NCBI RefSeq assembly: GCF_014692875.1
Contig: NZ_CP061171.1
Location: 1,240,001-1,304,000 of the forward strand
Source: Pedobacter riviphilus
Lineage (GTDB): Bacteria; Bacteroidota; Bacteroidia; Sphingobacteriales; Sphingobacteriaceae
Length of the DNA: 64,000 bases
Direction of reading: 5' to 3'
The notes under the pieces are model-generated. The model had not been told where the DNA came from and made no database searches. It saw nothing but the letters and a program-made list of their open reading frames with translations. How positions within the stretch are numbered: position 1 is the stretch's first letter; the number at the start of each line of letters is the position of its first letter. This document shows positions 28,431-38,452 of the stretch, one piece after another. The position numbers and the translations under genes were made by a program.

Positions 28431-28751
28431 TCACCCTGAACTTGTTTCAGGGTCTTAGTTGTTAAAACCTATAATAGTTTGCCATATAGGGCATGTAAGA
28501 ACATACATATAGGCTATGGCGCTTATAGGCACTTTATATCTTATAGGATTCTGTTTTGGTCGTTATTTCTCACAATCTGTCACCCTGAACTTGTTTCAGG
28601 GTCTTAGTTGTTAAAACCTATAATAGTTTGCCATATAGGGCATGTAAGAACATATAGGCTATGGCGTTTATAGGTACTTTATATCTTATAGGATTCTGTT
28701 TTGGTCGTTATTTCTCTCAATCCGTTACCCTGAACTTGTTTCAGGGTCTTT
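28431..28751. repeat. Tandem ~147-bp repeat, two copies plus a partial third
   Basis: Copy 1 is 28431-28579 and copy 2 is 28580-28725, lacking four bases of an ACAT duplication. A third, truncated copy at 28726-28751 keeps only the hairpin ACCCTGAACTTGTTTCAGGGT. No coding frame; 28290-28913 is otherwise empty. Confidence 0.85.
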
Positions 28752-28913
28752 TATTTAAGATTAAATTTTCCCCGATTCAGTTTTTTTGTACATTAGTATT
28801 ATTAAAATCTCTTTATAAAATATAACTCAAACAGAATTCAATTCTGAAATTCCCTTATTGTTCTGATAACAGGGGAACAAGCCATTATTTTCCAAAATTT
28901 TATAAAGAACATT

Positions 28914-29555
28914 ATGCAAGATTTAAAAATTGCTTTAATCGGTGCTACAGGTAAAGCTGGTACTTATATTTTAAAAGCGCTATTGGCGCAAAAATTCAAG
29001 GTAAAAGCCTTGGTTAGAAATCTAGAAAAACTTCAGGTCCATCACGCCTCTCTTGAAGTTACAACAGGCGATGTTAGCGATGCCCAAGCAGTATATCATT
29101 TTATAAAAGGTTGCGATATCGTTGTGAGTGCCTTGGGGATGGGACAACCAGCCAGCGAAAAAACAATCTTTACGCAATCGACAGGTAACATCCTAACGGC
29201 GATGAAAGGCCTTGGTTTGCAACGTTATATCGTGATTACAGGTATTAACGTAGATACACCTTTTGATGATAAAAATGCAAAAACCAGATTTGCTACCCAA
29301 TGGATGTATGAGAATTATCCGGTTTCTACAGCAAATAGGCAAAAGGAATACGATATCCTGGCGGAAAGTGATCTGGACTGGACCTTGCTCCGTTTACCTT
29401 TGATTATCCAAACCGACGAAAAAACGGACATAGGAACAAGCTTGATTAATTGCATTGGTGATCAGATTAATGCAGCTAATATCGGCCAGTTTATAATTGA
29501 TCATTTAGAGGGCGGTAAGTTTGTAAAACAGGCACCTTTTATCTGGAATAGTTAG
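28914..29555 (+). CDS. NAD(P)-binding protein, atypical SDR (NAD(P)H-binding family)
   Basis: 213 residues. A Rossmann start with IALIGATGKAGTYILKALL (residues ~5-23), KALVRNLEKL, TGDVSDAQAV and CDIVVSALGMG, then YIVITGINVDTP and LDWTLLRLPLI. This matches the biliverdin-reductase-B/YwnB-like atypical SDRs, which lack the YxxxK catalytic pair. Role unknown, possibly redox or stress related. It stands alone. Confidence 0.85.
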   Translation: MQDLKIALIGATGKAGTYILKALLAQKFKVKALVRNLEKLQVHHASLEVTTGDVSDAQAVYHFIKGCDIVVSALGMGQPASEKTIFTQSTGNILTAMKGLGLQRYIVITGINVDTPFDDKNAKTRFATQWMYENYPVSTANRQKEYDILAESDLDWTLLRLPLIIQTDEKTDIGTSLINCIGDQINAANIGQFIIDHLEGGKFVKQAPFIWNS

Positions 29556-29560
29556 ATTGT

Positions 29561-29623
29561 TTTGCCACGAAGGCACCAAGACACCAAGAAATAAACTTCG
29601 TGTTCTTTGTGTCTTCGTGGTTA
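29561..29623. repeat. Inverted repeat of the CCACGAAG type
   Basis: GCCACGAAGGCACCAAGACACCAAG faces its near complement ending GTCTTCGTGGT across a short loop. Related motifs (CTTTGTG, TTCTTTGCG) recur near 31305, 53370-53425 and 55075-55130. Confidence 0.6.
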
Positions 29624-29668
29624 GTAATGCTCAAAGCGCTACAATTAATGACAGCTGAGTTTAAACGA

Positions 29669-31138
29669 TTATTCAAAAGATTTAAGCATGGATTCTATTT
29701 GCTGGTTGATTTTTGCAATGTCAGCATCATATTTATGCGAATTTTCGTCTACAGCTTTATACATCAGTTCGTAAGCCTTAATCCGTAAATTGCAATATTC
29801 TTTTAAAGTCTTATCGCGCTCCCTAACAAATGGTGGAAGGTTCAATTGCTCTAAACTGTCCAGTAAACTGATGTTTTCATTCCAGTAATAAATTCCGCGG
29901 TCGCGGATTTCGTATAATACATCTTCCTTTTTTGCATCTGCTTTAAGCGTATAAACGCCAAGGGCCATTGTTTCCAAAGTTCTGAAACGCTCAAATCTTT
30001 TGTCGTATGTGGTTAAACTTTCTGTATTCGGGATCGATTTAATCACACCAAAAGATGAAAAAAGCATTAATATACATAATGCAGCAATAGATACAATCCC
30101 TAATGACGGCTTTTCAGGGTTCCTTAAGCTGGGAGTTAAAGCATAGCCGATTACCAGGCCTGAAACCAATCCGCCGATATGGGCCGCGTTATCAATGCCT
30201 CCTTTCATACCATAAGCGAGGTTATAAACCACAAAAATGCCGATACTCGTTAACAATTCTTTTCTCGTTTCTTTTTCGATCAGATCAGTGGTAAGTAAAG
30301 CAAGAAAAACACCATACAAGCCAAAAATTGCACCAGAAGCACCTGCACTGATCGTTTGTTCGTGCCACCAGGTACTTGCCAGGCTGGCTCCTATACCCGT
30401 TAATAAGTAAGCAGCAATAAACTTGCTTTTTCCAAGCATAGGTTCCAACAGTACACCAACATAAACTAATGCGTACATGTTAAAAAGAAGATGTAATATA
30501 CCGATATGTAAAAAGCAATTGGTGATTAACCGCCAATATTGCCCTATGGAAATTAGTGGACGGAAATTGGCGCCCCAGTTAATGAGGATTTCAGAACTTG
30601 GCGAAAAAATGTTTGCGCCACCGATAGCCATCAGAATAAAGATCAGAATATTTAGGTTGACCAGTATTGGTGTGAAGAAAAAATCCCTTTTAGGAATAAA
30701 CAGCGAAAAGAAATTTTTAACCTTTTGTGTTGCAGATTCTGCAGGAATTTTTAATAGATCAGCAGCAGATAAATCAAGCGAATTGTGTAATTCCTGCGAT
30801 TTAACCGAAAGTTCATCAGGTGAAATTTCTGCCTGCACAGTATCAAAAGCAGCTAGAAAAGCTTGAACGTTCTTTTTGTTCTTATTAAAATCAATCATTT
30901 CGCCTCCAGTCGATTCACTCGAAATGGTGGCCGTTTGTTCTTCAATAATCAGTTTGATTTCGCTGCTTGAGTTAATGGCGGAAGTACTGCTTTGTGCAAT
31001 AAAGCCGCTTGCACTTTGATAGTGAATGCTCCAGTTGAGCCGTGCTACTGCCTCGGTGGCTATTGTTAAAAATTCTTGTGCTGTTAGTGCATGAAGTGGA
31101 ATTTCTTCCTGGTACTTAGGTGTAATGCCTATGGCCAT
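29669..31138 (-). CDS. Rhomboid-family intramembrane serine protease with N-terminal domain
   Basis: 489 residues. About 165 N-terminal cytoplasmic residues are not from a family I recognise. Six or more membrane helices follow with rhomboid signatures: FRPLISIGQYWRLITNCFLH, HIGILHLLFNMYALVYVG, the catalytic Ser in GASGAIFGLYGVF and the catalytic His in NAAHIGGLVSGLVIGYAL. A C-terminal helical tail of roughly 120 residues ends the protein. It should cleave membrane proteins within the bilayer; the substrate is unknown. Confidence 0.92.
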   Translation of the reverse strand: MAIGITPKYQEEIPLHALTAQEFLTIATEAVARLNWSIHYQSASGFIAQSSTSAINSSSEIKLIIEEQTATISSESTGGEMIDFNKNKKNVQAFLAAFDTVQAEISPDELSVKSQELHNSLDLSAADLLKIPAESATQKVKNFFSLFIPKRDFFFTPILVNLNILIFILMAIGGANIFSPSSEILINWGANFRPLISIGQYWRLITNCFLHIGILHLLFNMYALVYVGVLLEPMLGKSKFIAAYLLTGIGASLASTWWHEQTISAGASGAIFGLYGVFLALLTTDLIEKETRKELLTSIGIFVVYNLAYGMKGGIDNAAHIGGLVSGLVIGYALTPSLRNPEKPSLGIVSIAALCILMLFSSFGVIKSIPNTESLTTYDKRFERFRTLETMALGVYTLKADAKKEDVLYEIRDRGIYYWNENISLLDSLEQLNLPPFVRERDKTLKEYCNLRIKAYELMYKAVDENSHKYDADIAKINQQIESMLKSFE

Positions 31139-31289
31139 ATAAAGAGAGTTAATGTTTCAAGTTCACAAATATAAACGATTGATTTATATTATATAAGTTT
31201 TAAGCCGGCCTGGCCACTATTTAAACAATAGACTTAAACTAATCTCTATTGGCACTAAGAGAATTTATTACCTAGGGATTAAGAAACGA

Positions 31290-31766
31290 TCAGCTTTGTG
31301 CTTTAGCGCCTTTGTGGTCAATATTTAGGTGATGGTTTCTCCAATCCTCGTAACTCATTTCAAATTTCACTTCTCCTTTATTTACAACGCCCACTTTTTT
31401 CCAGCCTTGCCGGGTATAAAATTCTTCAGCACGGGTATTGGGCGATGTACCCAGCCAAACCGGCTCACGCGTTTGATCGAAATACCAGTCCATCATCAAG
31501 CGGTGCAGTTCTTTGCCAATGCCTTTGCCTTCAAATTCTGGTCGCAGGAATAAGGCCCAGATGTTACGCTCCTTTAAATCTACGATGGAGAACCCAACTA
31601 TTGCTCCGTCTATTTCGCAGACCCAGCCTTTACCGCGTTGCGTAATAAATTCTTCGCAATCTTTGTCAGTAACCAGCGCCGGATCTGACAAAATGTTCTC
31701 TTTTACCGTATGTCTGACAATTTGTATGGCAGTTATGTCAGTTGTTTTTGCAGGGCGGAAAATCAT
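31290..31766 (-). CDS. GNAT-family N-acetyltransferase
   Basis: 158 residues. The acetyl-CoA site is in RPEFEGKGIGKELHRLMMDWY, after CEIDGAIVGFSIVDLKERNIWALFL; the C-terminal strand WLGTSPNTRAEEFYTRQGW is also typical. The last eight or so residues (DHKGAKAQS) are encoded by a piece of a CACAAAG-type intergenic repeat, so the natural stop may once have been nearer. Substrate unknown. Confidence 0.88.
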   Translation of the reverse strand: MIFRPAKTTDITAIQIVRHTVKENILSDPALVTDKDCEEFITQRGKGWVCEIDGAIVGFSIVDLKERNIWALFLRPEFEGKGIGKELHRLMMDWYFDQTREPVWLGTSPNTRAEEFYTRQGWKKVGVVNKGEVKFEMSYEDWRNHHLNIDHKGAKAQS

Positions 31767-31903
31767 GGCCTATTATTTTATTGAAATTAACTTAAGTAAA
31801 AATGTTCGTTTAAACACTTTAAACATTAATTGTAAGGCATAAAACTAGGCAATAAAATGTTTATGACAAATGAATGATTGTCAATTCTGCAATTGGTTCT
31901 ACA

Positions 31904-31926
31904 TTTGCTTAACGGTGTTAGATTAT
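31904..31926. promoter_or_regulatory. Candidate operator ahead of the tetR-like gene
   Basis: Core TTAAC-GG-TGTTA followed by GATTAT, 19 bp before the regulator's start. The same core TTAACNNTGTTA with the same flank occurs in the perfect palindrome at 32567-32589, so one protein may bind both. Confidence 0.55.
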
Positions 31927-31944
31927 TTACACCTTATATTCTGA

Positions 31945-32552
31945 GTGATGGGAAGTAAAGAGAGAATTCTACGTTTAAAAGATGAAACCAGAACAAAAAT
32001 TCTGGATGCTGCCTTGAATATTGTTCAAACAGAAGGCTGGCAGGCATTGAGTATGCGTAAAATTGCCGACCAGATTGAATATACTGCACCAATTATTTAC
32101 GAGTACTTTTCTAACAAGGACGGTATCTTACTGGAACTTACCAGAAGGGGATATTTAATGTTGGCGAAAGATATCCGAGAAGCCAGGGATAAACACGAAT
32201 CTCCGGAAGATAAAATGGAAGCCATGTGGATTGCCTACTGGAACTTCGCCTTTGCCCACAAAGAATTTTATCAATTGATGTACGGGGTAGATATGGTTTG
32301 TTGCAGCGTTAAAAAGTCGATGCCCGAAGCCGAAAACGTGGGGGGATGTTAGGGGATGTAATCGAATCTTTATTCGAGAAAAAACCAGTATCTGAAGATG
32401 ATATCTGCATGAAGTATTACACTTACTGGTCCATCATCCACGGTTTAATTTCCATCAACCTGGTTCGCCCCAATGGCAGAACTACCGACGAGTTAAACCA
32501 GCAAATTTTAAAAGATGCCATCAAGGGCATTACATTATCTATTAATAGTTAA
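31945..32552 (+). pseudogene. TetR/AcrR-family regulator, frameshifted
   Basis: Likely repressor of the adjacent RND pump. The N-terminal helix-turn-helix is clear: DETRTKILDAALNIVQTEGW then LSMRKIADQIEYTAPIIYEYF with SNKDGILLEL. The frame breaks in the G run 32340-32345 (AENVGG|C stop); one more G gives AENVGGMLGDVIESLFEKK and carries on to SIN S at 32552, making about 202 residues, the usual size. It lies upstream of and parallel to the efflux genes, with palindromes on both sides. Confidence 0.88.
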
Positions 32553-32566
32553 TTTTTTTTTACACG

Positions 32567-32589
32567 ATAATTTAACACTGTTAAATTAT
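32567..32589. promoter_or_regulatory. Perfect 11+1+11 palindrome, operator of the RND efflux operon
   Basis: ATAATTTAACA and its exact complement TGTTAAATTAT flank a single C, 33 bp before the adaptor gene. This is the size and symmetry of TetR-type operators, and it shares its core with the site ahead of the tetR-like gene. Two outer TACAC copies add a further half-repeat. Confidence 0.75.
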
Positions 32590-32621
32590 TATACACCATA
32601 AGTCCAATTAAATTTAATCAT

Positions 32622-33824
32622 ATGAAATCTCTACATCGCTTGTACCCTTTACTTAACGCTGTTAAACAGTTTAATAGTATTAAGTTATTGTTAACAATTT
32701 CTCTACTATCTATAATTCTGGTGAGTTGTAAGTCGTCTCCTGACCAGGCTGCAGCTGCACCACCGCCACCAGCTTTACCTGTAAGCGCAATTAACGCGAG
32801 CACAGAAACTACGTATATTGAATATCCGGCTTCTATTCAGGGGGCTGTTGATATCGATGTGCGTCCGCAGGTAAGTGGTTACTTACAAAGTGTTTTGGTT
32901 AACGAAGGCGCTTATGTAACCGCTGGGCAAACCCTGTTTAAAATTAACGAAAACCCTTATCGCGAGGCTTTAAACAATGCTAAAGCGAGTTTACATGCAG
33001 CAGAAGCCGCTATCTTAAACGCTCAGTTAGAGGTTGATAAGTTAACACCACTTGTTCAGAATAAAGTTGTTTCTGATATTCAGTTAAAAACGGCAAAAAC
33101 AGCTTATAAAATTGCGCAGGCAAATGCCGAACAAGCTAAAGCCAGTGTTGCTGCAGCACAGATAAACTTAGGTTATACCAATGTTAAGGCTACTGTTAGC
33201 GGTTACATCGGCCGTATTCCTAAAAAACAGGGAAGTTTAGTTTCTCCGACAGATCAGGTTGCTTTAACACAGTTATCCGATATCCACGAAGTGCATGTTT
33301 ATTTCTCCCTTGCAGAAAACGACTTCAACAGTTTTAATGCAAACTACCCGGGTAAAACACCTGCCGACAGGATTAAACATTTGCCAGCGGTAGAACTTTT
33401 ATTGGCTGATAATTCTGCCTATCCAATTAAAGGCAAGATCGATATGATCGATGGTCAGTTTGATAAAAACACAGGTGCCATTACGCTTAGGGCAAGTTTT
33501 CCTAATGCAAGTGGCGTTCTTCGCTCGGGTAATACCGGTAAGATCCGTTTAGGTTTGCAGCACGATAATGCTATTCTGGTGCCTCAGTCATCAACGGTAG
33601 AAATGCAGGATAAAGTATTTGTATTTACTGTAGGCGACAGCAGTAAGGTGAAAAAACAAGCTATTACCATTGTTGGTAAAGCCGGCGAAAATTACCTGGT
33701 TAAAGACGGGGTAAAAGTTGGCGACCAGATTGTGTTAAGCGGCGTTGATAAATTACAGGAGGGCATGGTGATCCAGCCTCAAAAAGCAGCAGATAAAGTA
33801 GCTGTTGCAAAAACAAAAAATTAA
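32622..33824 (+). CDS. RND efflux periplasmic adaptor (membrane fusion protein)
   Basis: 400 residues. A signal with a possible lipobox ending LVSCKSSP precedes the adaptor layout: IDVRPQVSGYLQSVLVNEGAYVTAGQTLFKI (lipoyl half), a coiled-coil hairpin of about residues 110-175 rich in Ala and Lys (ASLHAAEAAILNAQLEV), ATVSGYIGRIPKKQGSLV (second half) and a beta-barrel with GNTGKIRLGL. It links the inner pump to the outer channel. 24 bp ahead of the pump gene. Confidence 0.94.
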   Translation: MKSLHRLYPLLNAVKQFNSIKLLLTISLLSIILVSCKSSPDQAAAAPPPPALPVSAINASTETTYIEYPASIQGAVDIDVRPQVSGYLQSVLVNEGAYVTAGQTLFKINENPYREALNNAKASLHAAEAAILNAQLEVDKLTPLVQNKVVSDIQLKTAKTAYKIAQANAEQAKASVAAAQINLGYTNVKATVSGYIGRIPKKQGSLVSPTDQVALTQLSDIHEVHVYFSLAENDFNSFNANYPGKTPADRIKHLPAVELLLADNSAYPIKGKIDMIDGQFDKNTGAITLRASFPNASGVLRSGNTGKIRLGLQHDNAILVPQSSTVEMQDKVFVFTVGDSSKVKKQAITIVGKAGENYLVKDGVKVGDQIVLSGVDKLQEGMVIQPQKAADKVAVAKTKN

Positions 33825-33847
33825 TAAGACCTAAAATCTAAAAAGTC

Positions 33848-36800
33848 ATGTTTCAGAAATTTATAGACAGGCCTGTACTTTCGACTGTTATTTCCATCTT
33901 ACTGGTAATAGTTGGTATACTTGGCTTAACAAAGTTGCCCTTAGAGCGCTTTCCAAATATCGCACCTCCGTCGGTATTGGTAACAGCGGTGTATCCTGGG
34001 GCCAATGCCGAAACGATTTTACGTTCGGTAACTCCTTCATTGGAGGAAGCAATTAATGGTGTGGAGAACATGACATACATGACCTCCAGCGCCAGTAACG
34101 ACGGTACTTTGGCTATTACAGTTTACTTTCAACAGGGTACCAATCCCGATCAGGCAGCTGTTAACGTGCAGAACCGGGTTTCGCAGGCCACAAGCCAGTT
34201 ACCTGCAGAGGTTGTACAATATGGTATCACCACCACCAAACAGCAAAACAGCTTTATTGGCGCTATCGGTGTTTACTCAGAAGATCCTAAAAAATACGAT
34301 GCCGTTTTTGTGAATAACTATGCGCAGATCAATATCATTCCCGAACTTAAACGTATCCCGGGTGTAGGTTCTGCCAGTGTATTTGGTGGTATTAAAGATT
34401 ATTCAATGCGTATCTGGTTAAACCCAAGTCAATTGGCCACTTACAAAATTACACCCAATGAAGTGATCACCGCCATTCAGGACAAAAACCTGGAAGCAGC
34501 ACCTGGTCGGTTTGGGGAAAGAAGCAACGAAGCCTTTGAATATATCATTAAATATAAAGGTAAACTGACCAAACCAGAGGAATATCAGAATATCGCGATC
34601 CGTTCTAATGCTGATGGTTCTATATTACGTTTAAAAGATGTAGCCCGTGTAGAATTGGGTGCTTATAGTTATGGTAGTGTAAACCGTTTAAACGGACATG
34701 ATGGTATTACCATTGGTATAATCCAGTTATCAGGCTCAAATGCCAACGAAATCCAGATTGCCATTGATAAACTGATGGCAAAACTATCTAAAGATTTCCC
34801 TGCAGGTATTAAGTTCAATCAGTTTTACCGTACCAAAACCGATCTTGATGAATCCATCAATCAGGTGGAGCACACTTTGATAGAAGCCTTTTTACTGGTA
34901 TTTATCGTTGTATTTATCTTCCTTCAGGATTTCAGGTCTACTTTAATTCCGGCTATAGCCGTTCCGGTTGCGATTATCGGTACTTTCTTTTTCATGCAGT
35001 TGTTCGGCTTCTCTGTTAACCTTTTAACCCTGTTCGCGCTTGTACTGGCCATAGGTATTGTGGTAGATGATGCGATTGTGGTGGTAGAAGCGGTGCATGC
35101 CAAAATGGAAGAAAACCCTTCGCTTAGTCCGAGGGCGGCAACTACCGAGGCGATGAATGAAATTACCGGGGCCATTATATCGATTACATTGGTAATGGCG
35201 GCCGTATTTTTACCGGTTGGTTTTATGACCGGCTCAACAGGTATTTTCTACAAACAGTTCGCCTTAACCATGGCTATTGCCATCATTATATCGGCTGTTA
35301 ACGCCTTAACCTTAAGTCCTGCGCTGGCGGCCTTATTTTTAAAGAACAAACATGCCGAAGGTGGACATAACGCACCTAAAAAAGGTTTTGTAGAAAAGTT
35401 TTATGCAGGTTTTAACGGTGGCTTCAATTATATGACCAACCGTTATGTTGGCGGCTTAAAAGTGCTTATCCGCAACAAATGGATCAGTATGGGCGGGCTT
35501 GCCTTAATCGTTCTGCTTACCATTTTCCTTGTAGGCAGAACAAAAACAGGCTTTATCCCGACAGAGGATCAGGGTTTTGTGGCTATCGCGGTTGCCAGTC
35601 CATCGGGAACATCATTGGCCAATACCAATAAAATATTAAAACAGGCCGAAGCAGAGTTGAGAGCAATGCCATCAGCAAGATTTGTGATGTCGTTGGCTGG
35701 TTATAACTTTTTAACCGCATCAAACAGTCCTTCAGCCGGCCAGATTTTCTTATTGTTAAAACCAAACGAGGAAAGAGGGGCGGTTAAAAATATCGATGAG
35801 ATACAAAATATCGTAAGGGCTAAAATGGCAGCCATATCTGCCGGTACCTTCTTTGTATTCAGTTTCCCTACGGTTCCGGGCTTTAGTAACGTAGAGGCCA
35901 TGAACGTAATGTTACAGGATAAAACGAATGGCAGGCTGGATAAATTTAGTGGTGTAGCAAATAACTTTATCGGAAAGTTAATGGCGAAACCGGCTATTGC
36001 TTATGCTTTTACTTCTTATAAAGCAGATTATCCGCAGTTACAATTGGATGTTAACGACGAAAAAGCCGATCAGTTGGGCGTAAGCAAAAAAGATATCCTA
36101 CAAACCATGCAGACTTATTTTGGTACTGCGCAGGCATCAGATTTTAACCGCTTTGGTAAATATTACCGGGTAGTGGTTCAGGCTGATGTGGCCGACAGAA
36201 CCGATCCGGCAAGTATCGACCGTGTGTTTGTTAAAAACAAAAATGGAGAAAGTGTGCCGATTAGTACCCTGGTTAAATTAACCCGCGTATATGGTTCTGA
36301 AACGGCTTCGCGTTATAACCTGTTTAACTCTATCGAGGTAAATGCGATCCCTAAACCGGGCTTTAGTTCTGGTGATGCGATTAAAGCGATAGAAGAAACT
36401 GCCAGAGAACAATTGCCAACGGGTTATGCTTACGAATTCTCCGGACAAACACGTGAGGAGATTTCTTCAGGCGGACAGTCTACTATAATCTTCCTACTTT
36501 GTTTAGTGTTTGTTTACTTCTTATTATCAGCACAGTACGAGAGTTACATCTTGCCATTGGCAGTAATACTTTCTATCCCTACAGGTGTATTCGGTGTGTT
36601 TGTGGTATTGGGCTTAACCGGTATCGAAAATAACATTTATGTACAGGTAGCGCTGATTATGCTGATTGGTTTGCTGGCTAAAAACGCCATCCTGATTGTG
36701 GAGTTTGCCGTGCAGCGACGAAAGGCAGGTCTCAGCTTGGTTGATTCGGCTATAGAAGCAGCGCGATTGAGGATCAGGCCAATTATTATGACATCACTTG

Positions 36801-37048
36801 CCTTTGTGTTTGGTTTATTCCCGATGAGTATTGCAACAGGTCCATCGGCTCAAGGTAACCACTCTATCAGTATTGGTGCTGCAGGTGGTATGGTATCGGG
36901 TGTAATTTTAGGTTTGTTCATCATTCCGGTACTGTTCGTCATCTTCCAGGCCTTACAGGAAAAAATATCAAAAAAATCAAGAAATGAGGTTGTTCACCAC
37001 AATGGAGAACCTGTAAATAATAATCATGTAGTTTATGAAACGGTTTAA
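33848..37048 (+). CDS. RND multidrug efflux transporter (HAE1/AcrB type)
   Basis: 1066 residues, full length. N-terminal MFQKFIDRPVLSTVISILLVIVGILGL, porter domains with AVYPGANAETI and NVQNRVSQA, the conserved TM4 proton-relay motif AIGIVVDDAIVVVE, and the late LLAKNAILIVEFA and RPIIMTSLAFVFGLFPM. Proton-driven export of drugs, dyes or detergents is the family's role. The gene overlaps the outer-membrane gene by 14 bp. Confidence 0.97.
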   Translation: MFQKFIDRPVLSTVISILLVIVGILGLTKLPLERFPNIAPPSVLVTAVYPGANAETILRSVTPSLEEAINGVENMTYMTSSASNDGTLAITVYFQQGTNPDQAAVNVQNRVSQATSQLPAEVVQYGITTTKQQNSFIGAIGVYSEDPKKYDAVFVNNYAQINIIPELKRIPGVGSASVFGGIKDYSMRIWLNPSQLATYKITPNEVITAIQDKNLEAAPGRFGERSNEAFEYIIKYKGKLTKPEEYQNIAIRSNADGSILRLKDVARVELGAYSYGSVNRLNGHDGITIGIIQLSGSNANEIQIAIDKLMAKLSKDFPAGIKFNQFYRTKTDLDESINQVEHTLIEAFLLVFIVVFIFLQDFRSTLIPAIAVPVAIIGTFFFMQLFGFSVNLLTLFALVLAIGIVVDDAIVVVEAVHAKMEENPSLSPRAATTEAMNEITGAIISITLVMAAVFLPVGFMTGSTGIFYKQFALTMAIAIIISAVNALTLSPALAALFLKNKHAEGGHNAPKKGFVEKFYAGFNGGFNYMTNRYVGGLKVLIRNKWISMGGLALIVLLTIFLVGRTKTGFIPTEDQGFVAIAVASPSGTSLANTNKILKQAEAELRAMPSARFVMSLAGYNFLTASNSPSAGQIFLLLKPNEERGAVKNIDEIQNIVRAKMAAISAGTFFVFSFPTVPGFSNVEAMNVMLQDKTNGRLDKFSGVANNFIGKLMAKPAIAYAFTSYKADYPQLQLDVNDEKADQLGVSKKDILQTMQTYFGTAQASDFNRFGKYYRVVVQADVADRTDPASIDRVFVKNKNGESVPISTLVKLTRVYGSETASRYNLFNSIEVNAIPKPGFSSGDAIKAIEETAREQLPTGYAYEFSGQTREEISSGGQSTIIFLLCLVFVYFLLSAQYESYILPLAVILSIPTGVFGVFVVLGLTGIENNIYVQVALIMLIGLLAKNAILIVEFAVQRRKAGLSLVDSAIEAARLRIRPIIMTSLAFVFGLFPMSIATGPSAQGNHSISIGAAGGMVSGVILGLFIIPVLFVIFQALQEKISKKSRNEVVHHNGEPVNNNHVVYETV

Positions 37049-38441
37049 TATCATTACCATCCTGCTCCTTGCTTTAATCTGGAGCGGATGTTCGGTTTCG
37101 AAAGATACAGCCTTACCCAATATTGCGCCAGGCTTATTTAGAAACAGTTCACCACAAGACTCTTCGAGCATAGGCACAATGCCCTTAAAGAGTTTTATCA
37201 ACGACCTCACTGTTCAAAATTTAATTGATACAGCTTTGGTTAAAAATTACGATATGCAGATTGCATTGAAAAATATCGATGCAGCCGAAGTATTGTTTAA
37301 ACAATCGAAACTGGGTTATCTGCCTGAACTGAAACTGCAGGTGTCGGCAAATTCAAGCCGTCCGAGCGATAACAGTTTAAACGGATTAAGTCTGAACCAG
37401 TTTACAGGCTCAACACACATTGAAGATTACAATGCAAACCTGGGTTTGGTTTGGGAGGCCGATATCTGGGGCAAAATCCGCAACCAAAAGGCTGGCGCTT
37501 TAGCCAGTTTTTTGCAGACAGAAGAGGCACGTAAAGCCGTTCAAACGCGTTTGGTGGCCAATGTTGCACAAGGTTATTACAATTTGTTAATGCTTGATGC
37601 ACAATTGGAAATTGCCAAAAAGAACTTAAAGCTGAACGATAGCACGCTGAGGATTATCAATTTACAGTTTGATGCCGGACAGGTAACTTCGCTGGCCATA
37701 CAGCAAGCCCAGGCACAACAGCTGGTTGCCGCGCAGCTAATTCCCCGTTTAGAGCAGGGTGTAACCTTACAGGAGAATGCTTTAAGCGTACTGATTGGTA
37801 CTTTGCCTAAAGCCATTAACCGCGAGAGCCGTTTAGATAAAATGAATATCCCACAGAACCTGAATGCAGGTTTTCCTTCGTCGATGTTAAGCCGCAGGCC
37901 TGATATTAAAAGTGCCGAACTGGCTTTAACCATTGCCAATGCAAAGGTTGGTGTAGCGAAAGCCAGTTTATATCCATCGTTGGTGATTACCGCAAGCGGA
38001 GGCATCAACTCTTTTAAAGCAAGCAACTGGTTTAATGTGCCGGCATCTTTATTCGGATTGGTTGGGGCAGGGATTACACAGCCGATTTTTCAGAGAGGAC
38101 AGCTGAAAAGCAATTTAGAGCTGGCTAAAATCGACCGTGAGAAATCGGTGATCCAGTTCCGTCAGTCGGTATTGAATGCTGTTGGCGAAGTGTCTGACGA
38201 GTTAACGAAAGTAGAGAAGTTAAAAACGCAATACAGCATAGCTGAAAAAAGGACACAAACTTTGCAACAGGCCTCGCGCAATGCCAATTTGTTGTTTAAA
38301 AGCGGTATGGCCAACTACCTGGAGGTAATTACGGCGCAAGGCAATTTATTGCAGAGCGAACTGGAGTTAACCACCATTAAAACAGAGCAGTTAAATGCTG
38401 TTGTTGGTTTGTACCGCTCGTTAGGGGGTGGGTGGAATTAA
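37035..38441 (+). CDS. TolC/OprM-type outer-membrane efflux lipoprotein
   Basis: 468 residues. Lipoprotein signal FNIITILLLALIWSGCSVSKD with Cys near residue 19, then two outer membrane efflux repeats: NLGLVWEADIWGKIRNQKAGALASF and RRPDIKSAELALTIANAKVGVAKASLYPSL, followed by FQRGQLKSNLELAKIDREKS. It forms the trimeric exit duct for the pump encoded just upstream. Third and last gene of the operon. Confidence 0.95.
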   Translation: MKRFNIITILLLALIWSGCSVSKDTALPNIAPGLFRNSSPQDSSSIGTMPLKSFINDLTVQNLIDTALVKNYDMQIALKNIDAAEVLFKQSKLGYLPELKLQVSANSSRPSDNSLNGLSLNQFTGSTHIEDYNANLGLVWEADIWGKIRNQKAGALASFLQTEEARKAVQTRLVANVAQGYYNLLMLDAQLEIAKKNLKLNDSTLRIINLQFDAGQVTSLAIQQAQAQQLVAAQLIPRLEQGVTLQENALSVLIGTLPKAINRESRLDKMNIPQNLNAGFPSSMLSRRPDIKSAELALTIANAKVGVAKASLYPSLVITASGGINSFKASNWFNVPASLFGLVGAGITQPIFQRGQLKSNLELAKIDREKSVIQFRQSVLNAVGEVSDELTKVEKLKTQYSIAEKRTQTLQQASRNANLLFKSGMANYLEVITAQGNLLQSELELTTIKTEQLNAVVGLYRSLGGGWN

Positions 38442-38452
38442 TTGAAATATCT

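Noticed and set aside
32622..38441. Efflux operon as evidence of resistance acquired by transfer
   Set aside because: Codon use and gene order match an ordinary chromosomal RND operon; no mobile-element ends or transposase flank it.
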